From positions 558,001 through 622,000 of the forward strand of contig NZ_OU912926.1 of NCBI RefSeq assembly GCF_918378365.1: a stretch of 64,000 bases of DNA, read 5' to 3'. Under the pieces are notes generated by a model, which made no database searches, was not told the origin of the DNA, and was given only the letters and a program-made list of their open reading frames with translations. The DNA comes from Candidatus Nitrotoga arctica. Lineage in GTDB: Bacteria; Pseudomonadota; Gammaproteobacteria; Burkholderiales; Gallionellaceae. Every line of letters starts with the position of its first letter. Within the stretch, counting starts at the first letter, position 1. This document shows, in pieces, positions 1-8,818 of the stretch. The translations under genes were made by a program, and so were the position numbers.

Positions 1-2
1 AC

Positions 3-539
3 GTGCGCAACGGTAAACCCGGTGCGGTGATCGTCGGCTCGCACGTCAAGAAGACCACGGCGCAACTAAATAAGCTGTTGAAAGAACCGGGCATCATTGC
101 CATCGAGGTGGACGTGGATCATATCGCCACGGAACGCTCAGCCCTATTGCAGGAAGTATTGCATCAAGCCGCACTTGCCCACGCTGCCGGTACAACACCA
201 GTGATATATACCAGCCGCGCAGAACGCGGTTTTGCCGACCAAGCCGCGCGTTTGGCATTTGGTGAACAAGTTTCTGCGTTTCTGATGGACGTGGTACGCG
301 GCCTGCCGACCACACTGGGCTTTCTCATCAGCAAAGGCGGCATCACTTCGAACGACGTGCTGTCCGTTGGGCTTGCGCTCAAGGTTTCGCGGGTACTCGG
401 GCAGATTTTGCCGGGCTGCACAGTGATGCGCTGTCCGTCCGATCACCCGCGCTATGCCGAGATGTTGGTGGTGATTTTCCCCGGCAATGTCGGTGACGAT
501 GATGCACTGGCCGCGGCTTACCGCCGTTTGACTGGGTAG
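3..539 (+). CDS. Four-carbon acid sugar kinase, C-terminal part (DUF1537/NBD_C family), cut by the window edge
   Basis: The reading frame is open to the window edge, so only the C-terminal nucleotide-binding domain is visible and the true start lies upstream. Visible family features are the glycine-rich SKGGITSNDV stretch near residues 109-118 and the late FPGNVG motif near residue 158. Family members phosphorylate four-carbon sugar acids such as threonate or erythronate. Which substrate this one uses cannot be told from the fragment. The stop is followed by about 330 bases without a gene. Confidence 0.75.
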   Translation: MRNGKPGAVIVGSHVKKTTAQLNKLLKEPGIIAIEVDVDHIATERSALLQEVLHQAALAHAAGTTPVIYTSRAERGFADQAARLAFGEQVSAFLMDVVRGLPTTLGFLISKGGITSNDVLSVGLALKVSRVLGQILPGCTVMRCPSDHPRYAEMLVVIFPGNVGDDDALAAAYRRLTG

Positions 540-869
540 GATAACCGTGTATGGGCTCTTCCTCATTTGCAAACATTTCGTTTTTTGGCTTGTGGGTTCG
601 ACTGTTCAGGCTTGTTAGCCGTTTTGCGTGAATTCTGGCAAGCTTGCAGAAAAAATCAGACTGCTTCGAGCATCGTTAGTAATTTCGCCCTGCCCTGAAC
701 GCTTCATTCGCGTGGCTAATCAGGAAACCTTGATAAGAGCACCTCTAAATTCATCACCACTCGCCCCCTGAGGCATCAGTTATGGACAGAACTTTGAGAT
801 AACACGTCCATCACCCTGCTACCCAATCTTTTCATGCTGTGTGTTTCATTCTATCCAGGATGAGCGAGT
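540..869. other. Intergenic stretch without a recognised gene
   Basis: No convincing coding frame or RNA gene was seen. The segment 735-754 (agagcacctctaaattcatc) resembles the terminal repeat of the inverted-repeat element at 25552-25695, so it may be a solitary end of that element. Confidence 0.4.
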
Positions 870-2282
870 CTATATGTCTGGGCGATCGATGGTGACCACC
901 ACGCTGTTGCGGGATTTGTCGGGCTGGCCGATCGTTTCGAAGCGATGCCAGCTTACGCCCGTTTGGTCTTTCGCCAGAAGAATCACCTGATCACGCAACT
1001 CAAATGCCCATTTATCCGCCAAGCGCGCATTCTCGTCTGCCGTCTTTCCGAGGCTGGCAAAACCTTCTACAAACGCCGAGGCGGTCGGATTTTTCTTGAG
1101 GTCTTTCACAATAGCGGCCAAGTCCGCAGCAGCCGTTTTCGGCAGGGTATTGGAACTGGCCATAAAGCCATTGATGGTGTAGCTTGCCACACGGACGCGT
1201 GGCACACGGCGGGCGTTCGACACAATGCCCTTATCGCGGGATTTATCCAAAACAAGGAAATGAGTCCCCCGATCTTCGATCTCCCTGAAGAAGGGCGGCT
1301 TTCCTTTGCCGGGGTCGATGGACACCGAAAAAGTATTGCGGCGGGCGCCGGGCTGCCCCAGTTCACCCTCGATAGCGTTCTCCGCATCCAGTGCCCTGCT
1401 ATGCGCTTCGCCAAAGGCAAACTGCCACGCATACTCCTTTACTTGCGGATCATGGCCAGCATAGTTTTCGACAATCTCGTGTGCCATTTTCGCCACGCCG
1501 GCACCGGGTACATCCCGTTCCAATGCCACCATCTGGTCGATGCGAATCTCTTGCACCGGATTATCATCGAGTGCTTGTGAACTGCCAGGAAACGATCCAA
1601 AGCTTACGCGAGGCTGGTCTTGTCCAAGATGGATCTCGGCATCCCGTTTGGAGTCGCTCATAATGGTGGCCAGCTGGCCGGCCAGCACGAATGACTGCGG
1701 CTTGAGCTTTGAAGCCGTGATCGTAACCTCGTGGGTCTTCGGGTCATGCTGTAGGGTAAAGCCGCTGGCCGGTTCGAGCAGGTACAGGGCGGCCTGGATA
1801 TCTTTCTTGCTACCTGTGACCAACAGCCGACGCTGGATCATGGGTGCGACGCTGCCATTATCCTGCTGTACGACGTGTGCCAGTTCGTGTGCCAGCAACT
1901 GCCTACCTGCGCCGGTGTGCGGCGCATACTGTCCCGCGCCGAGCACCATGTTATTTCCGAGCGTATAGGCCTGGGCCCCCAGGGCTTGCGCGGAGCGGGC
2001 TGCGCGCGCATCTGTATGCACGCGCACGCGGCTGAAATCATGCCCGAAACGCGGTTCAAAATAAGAGCGTAGCTCATCGGGAAGCGCTGCGCCGCTAGCA
2101 GGGGTAGTCCCGGCTGCCGGCTGCGTCAGGGGTCCAGACAGGCGTGTGACCCGCTCGGCCAGGCGCTCGGCCTCCTGCTCGTGCAGGTCGCCGGGAGAAC
2201 TAACGGCCAGTTTTGCCACAGGGACAAGTCTGGAATTTACCGGTTGTTGATTTTCTTTTGGCGCAAAGGTATGCATTCCCAT
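870..2282 (-). CDS. DUF4157 (eCIS core domain) protein with OmpA-like C-terminus; solitary candidate eCIS cargo
   Basis: DUF4157 proteins are found with contractile injection systems and are thought to be cargo or cargo carriers. Counting from ATG 2282 (a second ATG at 2276 is equally well placed behind AAGGAAA), the DUF4157 domain covers roughly residues 68-140, with RFGHDFSRVRVHTD followed by the zinc-protease-like HELAHVVQQ. An IQRR motif follows directly. A middle segment carries AHEIVENY and then FGEAHSRALDAEN, an arrangement like a second HE-type metallopeptidase site. The last 110 residues look OmpA-like (VEGFAS, ENARLADKWA, then a late RNSVVV), a fold that often binds peptidoglycan. 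The gene sits 33 kb from the eCIS operon and on the opposite strand. Cargo status is inferred from the domain only. Confidence 0.75.
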   Translation of the reverse strand: MGMHTFAPKENQQPVNSRLVPVAKLAVSSPGDLHEQEAERLAERVTRLSGPLTQPAAGTTPASGAALPDELRSYFEPRFGHDFSRVRVHTDARAARSAQALGAQAYTLGNNMVLGAGQYAPHTGAGRQLLAHELAHVVQQDNGSVAPMIQRRLLVTGSKKDIQAALYLLEPASGFTLQHDPKTHEVTITASKLKPQSFVLAGQLATIMSDSKRDAEIHLGQDQPRVSFGSFPGSSQALDDNPVQEIRIDQMVALERDVPGAGVAKMAHEIVENYAGHDPQVKEYAWQFAFGEAHSRALDAENAIEGELGQPGARRNTFSVSIDPGKGKPPFFREIEDRGTHFLVLDKSRDKGIVSNARRVPRVRVASYTINGFMASSNTLPKTAAADLAAIVKDLKKNPTASAFVEGFASLGKTADENARLADKWAFELRDQVILLAKDQTGVSWHRFETIGQPDKSRNSVVVTIDRPDI

Positions 2283-2413
2283 TTTCCTTTTTCGATACAA
2301 GCAAAAATTCAGGGCCAATCAAGCAACATTAAATCCGCGCAGTATTTACTGGTCTTCCACATCACTTGGCATAGCACGGCAGCAGCGCGAGGGTATTTTT
2401 TACCTCTGAATTT

Positions 2414-3670
2414 CTATAACAGAAAAAATAACGCCGCAATAGCAGTCGGCGGCAGCGCGCCTAGCAGCAAGCCAACAGCCCCAATCGATTCGTCGTTAAA
2501 GCCACGTCTGAGTAGTGCCACTCCGGCTGGATTAGGCGCATTGGCAATCACGGTCAACCCTCCTCCGGCAACTGCCCCCGCAACCAGCATATACTTTGCT
2601 TGATCTGAGATCCCGGCAATCAACGAGCCTAGATAAGTGAGCGCCGCATTGTCTGTAATAGCGGTCAGCCCGAGGGCACCAAAAAATAAGGCCGTCGGGC
2701 CGAGACTGGAGACGATGGGTTGCAGCCACCATTGCTGCATACCGCCTAAAACTACCAATCCAGCCAGAAAAAAACCGACTAGCAAGCCCTCCTTGAGAAT
2801 CAGTGGGTTTTGATATCGTTCATAGGCTTGCGTATATCCGAGAAATAATAGGAATAATCCCAAAAATAGCACAGGATGATGGGCCAAGGTGACTACAGCG
2901 GCCAAAAACATCAAGTGGATTACGCTGACCAGCAAGGGAACTTGGGGCGCGGGATTGTCAATTATGGATAGAGTCTCTTTGTGAATATGCGAGCGCAGCA
3001 AGAATGTAATTCCGGTTGCATTGATCAGCACGGAAAGGCCAGACTTCCAGCCAAAAGTTGACGCCATGAATGCAGTATCCCAGTTCCATGCCGAAGCAAC
3101 CATGAGTACCGGTGGTGCAGCATATGAGGTCAGCGTGCCACCAATTGAAACATTAACAAACAGCACGCCCAATGCTCCATATTTAAGCCATTCTGGAATC
3201 CCTTGCCGGAAAATCTGTGGTGCCAGCATTAATGAGGCCAGTGTCATAGCAGCAGGTTCGGTAATCAGCGAACCCATCAATGGCACCGCAGCCAAGCCCA
3301 GCCAAGCTAACGCCAGGTTAGTACGTACCGGTGTCAGGCGTGCCACTAACACGAGCAAGTGCCTGACGATCTCCAGTATTGGCCGTGAGGCGGCTACCAC
3401 CATCACGACAAACACGAACAGAGGCTCCGTATACTGGCGTGACTCAGCGTAAGCAATGGCTTCCGTTCTACCTGACACCAGCGCCATCACGACAATCAAA
3501 ACGAATGCCCAAAATCCGAAAACCACCTCGACTTCGCCTAACAGATGAAATAGGCCTGCATGTCGAGGGTAACGGTAGGCGAGACTTTCTAATGATTTTG
3601 CGGCAAATGTATGTAACAACGCGCAGGCAAAAAGTCCTGCCCCAATTGCTTGCATGGTATTAATTTCCAT
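2414..3670 (-). CDS. Putative Na+/H+ antiporter (Na_H_antiport_2 family)
   Basis: This is a polytopic inner-membrane protein of 418 residues with about 10-12 hydrophobic helices. The N-terminal pattern and the motif SLITEPAAMTLASLMLAP match a family annotated as putative Na+/H+ antiporters, distantly related to ion transporter superfamily members. Two starts are possible, ATG 3670 and ATG 3655 (MQAIGAG); the second leaves a more typical N-terminal helix. The transported ion is not known for most of the family, so the substrate assignment is weak. The neighbours give no functional hint. Confidence 0.65.
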   Translation of the reverse strand: MEINTMQAIGAGLFACALLHTFAAKSLESLAYRYPRHAGLFHLLGEVEVVFGFWAFVLIVVMALVSGRTEAIAYAESRQYTEPLFVFVVMVVAASRPILEIVRHLLVLVARLTPVRTNLALAWLGLAAVPLMGSLITEPAAMTLASLMLAPQIFRQGIPEWLKYGALGVLFVNVSIGGTLTSYAAPPVLMVASAWNWDTAFMASTFGWKSGLSVLINATGITFLLRSHIHKETLSIIDNPAPQVPLLVSVIHLMFLAAVVTLAHHPVLFLGLFLLFLGYTQAYERYQNPLILKEGLLVGFFLAGLVVLGGMQQWWLQPIVSSLGPTALFFGALGLTAITDNAALTYLGSLIAGISDQAKYMLVAGAVAGGGLTVIANAPNPAGVALLRRGFNDESIGAVGLLLGALPPTAIAALFFLL

Positions 3671-4020
3671 GTCGATATCTTTCGTTCATTGTCGATTGTG
3701 CGTGCATCATAAAGCACCCGGACTTGTTATTGGCCGTCCTGCTGTTCCCGTGAGGGGAAAGTTGAGGTGTCGGAAGAGAATGATCAAGGGCAATGACCAG
3801 GACAATCTCTTCATAATGCTAGTGGTAACTGGATAAGCTGACCATCTCATGCCGATAGTGTGGAGGCAAGCGCACCACCTTTATGCCTTGGCAAATGGGC
3901 GGGAAGCGGGATTTCCAAACGGTCTTGAGTCCCTAATTGTAGATACTGAGGAAAGCTAAAGACTCTGTTTTACTTACACTCCTTATTGATTCCGATAACA
4001 ATTTTGACTGTTGCAAAACG
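3671..4020. other. Intergenic stretch without a recognised gene
   Basis: About 350 bases between two minus-strand genes. I see no convincing coding frame, RNA or repeat. It should hold the antiporter promoter and the 3' end of the small secreted protein transcript. Confidence 0.35.
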
Positions 4021-4269
4021 TTATTGCGCAAGACGTGACTTAATGTCGGGCTTGGAAGTAGAAACGTTATTTTTGACGACGGTGTGAATTTCACAATGAG
4101 CATTTTTGTAGGGAACACTATCCTGTTCCCATCCAGCGCCCGGCGAAGTTTGTGCGCAGTACCGTTCGTTATTTAATTTACTTTTCCATTGGTACCATGA
4201 AGCTGGAGCAGCGAACGCTGAAACACAGAAAAATGAAAAAATTACTAGAATAGCAAATCTTAGTTTCAT
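4021..4269 (-). CDS. Small secreted protein of unknown function
   Basis: This is an 82-residue protein with a classic Sec signal peptide: MKLRFAILV, a hydrophobic core and a probable signal peptidase cut after AFAA near residue 21. The mature part is about 60 residues, with two cysteines (in ERYCAQ and AHCEIH) that could form one disulfide in the periplasm. It lies just downstream of the protease-hydrolase fusion gene on the same strand, so co-transcription is possible. I recognise no family. Confidence 0.55.
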   Translation of the reverse strand: MKLRFAILVIFSFFCVSAFAAPASWYQWKSKLNNERYCAQTSPGAGWEQDSVPYKNAHCEIHTVVKNNVSTSKPDIKSRLAQ

Positions 4270-4338
4270 ATTGATATCCTGATATATATGGCTTCACATA
4301 GGTACTGCTGAATCAGCGCCAATTTATCAATACTGATA

Positions 4339-6381
4339 TTAGAAATGCAGATCTCGAGCGGTGAAAGGAATCTTGGGTAATTCACCAAGAATCCGGACAA
4401 GAACCGAGTTCATGGTATTGGGATCGTTGTCAAAGCCACCGTGGGTATCGCTTTTAGATATTGCTCCGGGTTTGTCTCCCGCCCCGGATATAACGATGCC
4501 AGGCAGACCATCGACTGCACTATTGAGTAGATTCAGTAATTTTGGATCATCTTCAAGAAATTTTTGCATGCCAAGCAAGGGTACTTCTCGAGTTCCTTCG
4601 AAGGCATTGCTGACCAAATAAAGAAGGGATTTTCCGTAAGGACCGACATCATCGTCGAGTTCTCCCACCTTACTCAGGATATACAAGCTGGGCTTGGGAC
4701 AGGTCTTATCGATTATCTTGGGCAGTACTATTTCTTTGAACAGATCTATCCGAATTGCTGGCGCCATGAATTGAAGTGTTTTCCAGGATATGCCCAGACT
4801 GGCCAGTTGCGTAATGGCATGTGCTGCGAATATTGAGCCGGCGCTGTGGCCAACCACATGAAGTTCCCAATTGCCGCCTTCCGCCTTCTTGCCAAGATTT
4901 TCTTTTGCTCCCTTCGCATATTTTGTGAGGAGCTGCATTGCACCTGTCGCATGTTTAGAAGCGAGCTCAGCGTTTTGAACCATTTCTCCCCACAGCTTTC
5001 CGCCCGGGGTGGCTAAGGTTAGCTCAAGTACACGATCTTTCGCCTCGCGCAGGTGATCGAGAAATGCGCCGCCCGCCCGCTCATCAGCCGCAGTGAACTG
5101 ATCCTTGAGGATGTTCTTGGTGGTATTGAACCAATCGCTCTCCCACATGATGTGTAGAGGGTAAATTTCGTTAGCAAGACAAACATCGCGAAATGCGACG
5201 ATTCTTTTGGCTACATCCTCTTCGCCATTTAAACCACCGTGAATGTATAGCATCACTCGTCGTTTTGCCCAATTCTTGGTTTTGGCCGGAATAGTTTCCA
5301 GAAACAATCTTTTCAAGTCTTCTTCCGTGGTCCAGTAGTTACCCTGGTCAGAGAGTTTGCCGTTATTCCCAACGTCGATTACATATGGCCGAATCTCGTT
5401 TAAAGGGATAACTTGTCCCGCGCGGAAAGTTCCGCTCGTGACATCCGCCGCGCCCTGAGCCCACAGATCTGCCTTTACCGGCACACCGAGCTGCGCGACC
5501 CAAACGTCGGTGGCATGAATCATGAAGTCTTCGTATGGCAACAAGGCAAACCCACCTTTGCCCCAACGCGTTCCCCATGAATTCTGGATTATGAAACCTT
5601 GAGAGGTGTAGCCGACAAGGGCGATCGCATGCCCACCATCTGCGCTTCCCTTACGCTGGATCACGGGGATTTTTATTTTTTTGGATTTACTGCCGACACC
5701 CGCTTGGAGTGAAACGGTGTAGGGGCCGGCCTCCCCCCATCCGGCATGTACCATTAATGTGGCATACACGATGCCGACTTCATGAATGGCCGCATGCACA
5801 TGACGAACCTGTCTGAAATCGACTCGATAATAAGCTCCGCCTGGTGTCAGGGTTGCTTCATCGGCACGTTGTTGATCAAAATTGTCCGCTCCATGCAGTT
5901 CGTGAGGCCAGAGTTTTTGCGTACATACGCCGTGGCGCTCCCAACCCTTCATCGCGCCTCTCGCCGAGGATCCGGAATAGTTTTCTCCCGGCCATTCATC
6001 ATAGCGGCGGGCAAGTTCATAAATCATGCGCGGGCTGATGCGACGCTCTAGCTTGCGTTGATGGAGTAAAAAATTGATAACTGCCGCAAGGGCAAAACCC
6101 GTACACGCGCCTTCCGTGCCCTGATCAAGAATGTCTGGAACAGCGTGGATGTTAACAATCTCGTCGGGCAAGGCCTGCAGCGTAGGCAGATATTCCCAAT
6201 CTTTAAGATCAATTTTGTCAGGGAAAGCATCCAGCGTTCTGCCAATTTTTTTCTCTACACTTCTTTCATCCGGTTCTTCACGTCTAGATTCGGATTCCGG
6301 CCGCGTGGTTTTTGGGGCAGATTCTTTGGCCACTGCTATGACAGATTGGGGCGCTTTGGTGGGGACACGTTTCTTTGTCAT
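4339..6381 (-). CDS. Papain-like (C1A) cysteine protease fused to an alpha/beta-hydrolase domain
   Basis: A 680-residue protein with two enzymatic halves. Residues about 75-300 are a papain-like peptidase: the nucleophile region reads DQGTEGACTGFA (Cys93), the catalytic His lies in GGHAIALVGY (His251) and the Asn in IIQNSWGTRWGKGGF (Asn267). Residues about 370-680 look like an alpha/beta hydrolase, with YIHGGLNGE near 379, the nucleophile elbow GHSAG (Ser513) and a likely catalytic His in DTHGGF (His647). The first 50 residues are charged and probably disordered, and no signal peptide is seen. A protease-lipase/esterase fusion in one chain is unusual. The role is unknown; a secreted effector is one possibility, suggested only by the DUF4157 gene nearby. 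Confidence 0.7.
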   Translation of the reverse strand: MTKKRVPTKAPQSVIAVAKESAPKTTRPESESRREEPDERSVEKKIGRTLDAFPDKIDLKDWEYLPTLQALPDEIVNIHAVPDILDQGTEGACTGFALAAVINFLLHQRKLERRISPRMIYELARRYDEWPGENYSGSSARGAMKGWERHGVCTQKLWPHELHGADNFDQQRADEATLTPGGAYYRVDFRQVRHVHAAIHEVGIVYATLMVHAGWGEAGPYTVSLQAGVGSKSKKIKIPVIQRKGSADGGHAIALVGYTSQGFIIQNSWGTRWGKGGFALLPYEDFMIHATDVWVAQLGVPVKADLWAQGAADVTSGTFRAGQVIPLNEIRPYVIDVGNNGKLSDQGNYWTTEEDLKRLFLETIPAKTKNWAKRRVMLYIHGGLNGEEDVAKRIVAFRDVCLANEIYPLHIMWESDWFNTTKNILKDQFTAADERAGGAFLDHLREAKDRVLELTLATPGGKLWGEMVQNAELASKHATGAMQLLTKYAKGAKENLGKKAEGGNWELHVVGHSAGSIFAAHAITQLASLGISWKTLQFMAPAIRIDLFKEIVLPKIIDKTCPKPSLYILSKVGELDDDVGPYGKSLLYLVSNAFEGTREVPLLGMQKFLEDDPKLLNLLNSAVDGLPGIVISGAGDKPGAISKSDTHGGFDNDPNTMNSVLVRILGELPKIPFTARDLHF

Positions 6382-6648
6382 GGGTATTCTCCTATTTTAT
6401 AGAGTCACGCTCACACTTAAGGTAATCCCAACCCTCAAGTTGGGGAGAAGACAAAATCAGCTTGCAGCGCTTGTTTGTTGATCGTAAGAGATTAGCGTGT
6501 AGCGGGATGATTTTCTATCAGCATCATAGATCGACAGCTATAAAAGAGAGAATAAGCAAATTCCTTATTTTTGATTTGTAAGCTCTCTCGCGGAGAGTTT
6601 CAATAATTAGCCCTCACCTAAGATGGTGTGCAACAATTATTTTTGTGG

Positions 6649-7896
6649 TTAACAAAAAAGTTTTTCGCCGGCAAACAACTGCTGCACCGTTTCGCGTTCA
6701 CGGATAAGTTGCATGACTTCACCAGCCACCATCACTTCGGCTGCACGCGGGCGTGTGTTGTAGTTTGAACTCATGCTCATGCCATAGGCGCCAGCCGACA
6801 TCACCGCAACCAGATCACCCTGTGAGATAGCCAATTGACGGGCATTCCCAAGGAAGTCGCCGGTTTCGCATACCGGTCCCACCACTTCATATTGTTGCAC
6901 TGGCATATCACCTAGCTGTACTGGCTGGATGTGATGATAGGCATCGTACAAGGCTGGACGCATCAGATCGTTCATCGCCGCATCGACGATGGCGAAGTGT
7001 TTTTCTTCGCCATGTTTGAGATATTCAACCTTGGTCAGCAGCACGCCGGCATTGCCAACCAGCACTCGTCCCGGCTCAATAATGATTTTTTCGCTGCGTC
7101 CCCGCAGGGCACTGAGTAGCGCACGGGCATAATCGGCAATGGCAGGCGGGGTTTCGTCCAGATAACAGATACCGAGCCCACCGCCCAGATCGAGATGCTC
7201 AAGACGAATCCCCTCACTTTCCAGTGCGTTTACCAGCACCAGCATTTTTTCTGTCGCTGCGATAAAGGGGCTGAGTTCGGTCAATTGTGAACCGATGTGG
7301 CAATCCATGCCCATCACACGCAGATGCGGTAGCCCGCTCGCCTTGCGGTATAACGCCAGCGCTTCTGTATAGGCGATGCCAAACTTGTTTTGTTTCAAGC
7401 CGGTGGAAATATAGGGATGTGTCTTGGCATCCACATCTGGATTCACGCGCAGGCTTACCGGTGCCACCTCGTTCATTTCTCCGGCCACTTTATTCAGGCG
7501 CGTGAGTTCCGCTTCCGATTCCACGTTAAAACACAGAATGCCCGCTTTCAAGGCCAGCTGCATTTCTGCCACTGTTTTGCCCACACCGGAAAACACCACT
7601 TTATTCGCCGCACCCCCAGCCGCCAGCACACGCTGTAATTCGCCACCGGAAACGATGTCAAAGCCCGCACCTAACTTGGCGAATAGATTCAGGATAGCGA
7701 TATTGGGATTAGCCTTTACCGCGTAGCAGATCAGATGCTCGCGCTCTTTGAACGCCTCAGCAAACTGGCGATAGCTATCGGTTAACGCACCGTGCGAGTA
7801 CACATAGCATGGCGTATCAAATCGCTGTGCGATATCAGCCAAGGGTACTTGTTCGGCATAAAGCTGGTTACTCTGATATTGGAAATAATCGGTCAT
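6649..7896 (-). CDS. lysA: Diaminopimelate decarboxylase
   Basis: A PLP-dependent enzyme of 415 residues that converts meso-diaminopimelate to L-lysine, the last step of lysine biosynthesis, in the cytoplasm. The PLP lysine sits in CYAVKANPN (Lys61), the phosphate-binding glycine loop in GGGLGICY, and the substrate-binding segments in EPGR and PVCETGDFLG. Length and order match the fold-type III decarboxylase family. It lies two bases downstream of the lptM stop, so the two are almost certainly one transcription unit, an order common in proteobacteria. Confidence 0.97.
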   Translation of the reverse strand: MTDYFQYQSNQLYAEQVPLADIAQRFDTPCYVYSHGALTDSYRQFAEAFKEREHLICYAVKANPNIAILNLFAKLGAGFDIVSGGELQRVLAAGGAANKVVFSGVGKTVAEMQLALKAGILCFNVESEAELTRLNKVAGEMNEVAPVSLRVNPDVDAKTHPYISTGLKQNKFGIAYTEALALYRKASGLPHLRVMGMDCHIGSQLTELSPFIAATEKMLVLVNALESEGIRLEHLDLGGGLGICYLDETPPAIADYARALLSALRGRSEKIIIEPGRVLVGNAGVLLTKVEYLKHGEEKHFAIVDAAMNDLMRPALYDAYHHIQPVQLGDMPVQQYEVVGPVCETGDFLGNARQLAISQGDLVAVMSAGAYGMSMSSNYNTRPRAAEVMVAGEVMQLIRERETVQQLFAGEKLFC

Positions 7897-7898
7897 GG

Positions 7899-8021
7899 CT
7901 ATTTATTTTGATCAGGAAGTGGCTGGGTTGCAGGCTGCGCCGGTGGCAAAAATAGCGGCCCCTTGTGCCCACAGCTCTGTAGTAGAAGTGCCAGCAGCAC
8001 CATAATACCGGTCATACGCAT
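7899..8021 (-). CDS. lptM: Small lipoprotein LptM (YifL-like)
   Basis: A 40-residue lipoprotein beginning MRMTGIM, with a hydrophobic segment, the lipobox LQSC and the family signature CGHKGPLFLPP right after the lipidated cysteine. LptM helps maturation of the LptDE translocon for lipopolysaccharide in the outer membrane. I chose ATG 8021 because the longer open frame to 8102 would put 27 polar residues before the signal sequence. The lysA gene follows directly. Confidence 0.85.
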   Translation of the reverse strand: MRMTGIMVLLALLLQSCGHKGPLFLPPAQPATQPLPDQNK

Positions 8022-8141
8022 GATTGTATTCTCACTAAAAGGGAACAAAACAGGATTATAAAGGCAAGAGCGGAAGTGACTGAAACGGAATTTCATTAAC
8101 ACATCGTGGTGGTTGTCGTAAGGTCGCAGTTTTTATCAGTG

Positions 8142-8174
8142 GTAGGGTGGGCACGTCTTTGTGCCCACGCGGGC
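8142..8174. repeat. REP-type palindrome beside the RAYT gene (3' side)
   Basis: The segment gtagggtgggcacgtctttg and the bases after it form a hairpin: GTGGGCAC pairs with GTGCCCAC around a short loop. A near-identical element in inverted orientation lies at 8749-8777, so the two bracket the transposase gene, as expected for a REP/RAYT unit. Confidence 0.8.
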
Positions 8175-8178
8175 AGCG

Positions 8179-8721
8179 TCAATTATCCCTCAGCAACGCA
8201 TTTTCTATCGCAACAGCCCAATCCTGCGCATATACCCCATCACGCACATAGCGGTGAAATGTCGAATGAGGCCAATCAACCGCACGTTGTACATGCCCGT
8301 GTTTAACCGGGTTGAAATGAATGTAATCGACATGGCGGGCAAAATCATTTTCATTACGAATTTGGTGTTCCCAGAATCGCCGTTGCCAGATAGTCGATTC
8401 GCGATGTTTGAGTTTTGATGCAGTCACCCAGTCGGCACAAAGATAATCTGCCCTGCAGGCCAAAGAAACCGCTCGCTTGATCATCATCCAACGGGTGGAA
8501 AAATCGGCATCACCGTCAGGTAATGTCCACATGCAATGTAAATGGTCAGGCAACAATACCCATGCATCGATGACGAAAGGACGCGCCACGCGCACCGTTC
8601 CGATTGAGGCGCGCAATGCGATGCGAATCGCTTCGTCACATAGAATCGACTGCCGCCGGTAAGCGACTACCGTAAAGAAATAGCTTGAGCCTGTAGCCAT
8701 TGCGCGGCGATAACGTGACAT
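8179..8721 (-). CDS. REP-associated tyrosine transposase (RAYT, Y1/HUH family)
   Basis: A 180-residue single-domain HUH nuclease. The metal-binding HUH motif is LLPDHLHCMW, and the likely nucleophile tyrosine lies in the helix ARHVDYIHFNPVKHG. RAYTs cut single-stranded REP hairpins and are believed to spread them through the genome. REP palindromes lie on both sides within 30 bases, in opposite orientation, which strongly supports this subfamily rather than a classical IS200 transposase. The gene looks intact. Confidence 0.9.
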   Translation of the reverse strand: MSRYRRAMATGSSYFFTVVAYRRQSILCDEAIRIALRASIGTVRVARPFVIDAWVLLPDHLHCMWTLPDGDADFSTRWMMIKRAVSLACRADYLCADWVTASKLKHRESTIWQRRFWEHQIRNENDFARHVDYIHFNPVKHGHVQRAVDWPHSTFHRYVRDGVYAQDWAVAIENALLRDN

Positions 8722-8748
8722 AGCTTTCTACTCCAAAATGACGAATCC

Positions 8749-8777
8749 GTGTGGGCACAAAAACGTGCCCACCCTAC
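8749..8777. repeat. REP-type palindrome beside the RAYT gene (5' side)
   Basis: GTGGGCACaaaaacGTGCCCAC is followed by CCTAC, the inverted counterpart of the element at 8142-8174. It lies 28 bases upstream of the RAYT start codon. Confidence 0.8.
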
Positions 8778-8818
8778 ATGGCTACGTTAGCTCAGGCTAT
8801 GCGTGCTGCATGTGCTTG

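Noticed and set aside
945..1580. 211-codon frame on the plus strand
   Set aside because: Lies fully antisense to the DUF4157 gene, with no family resemblance and no ribosome site.
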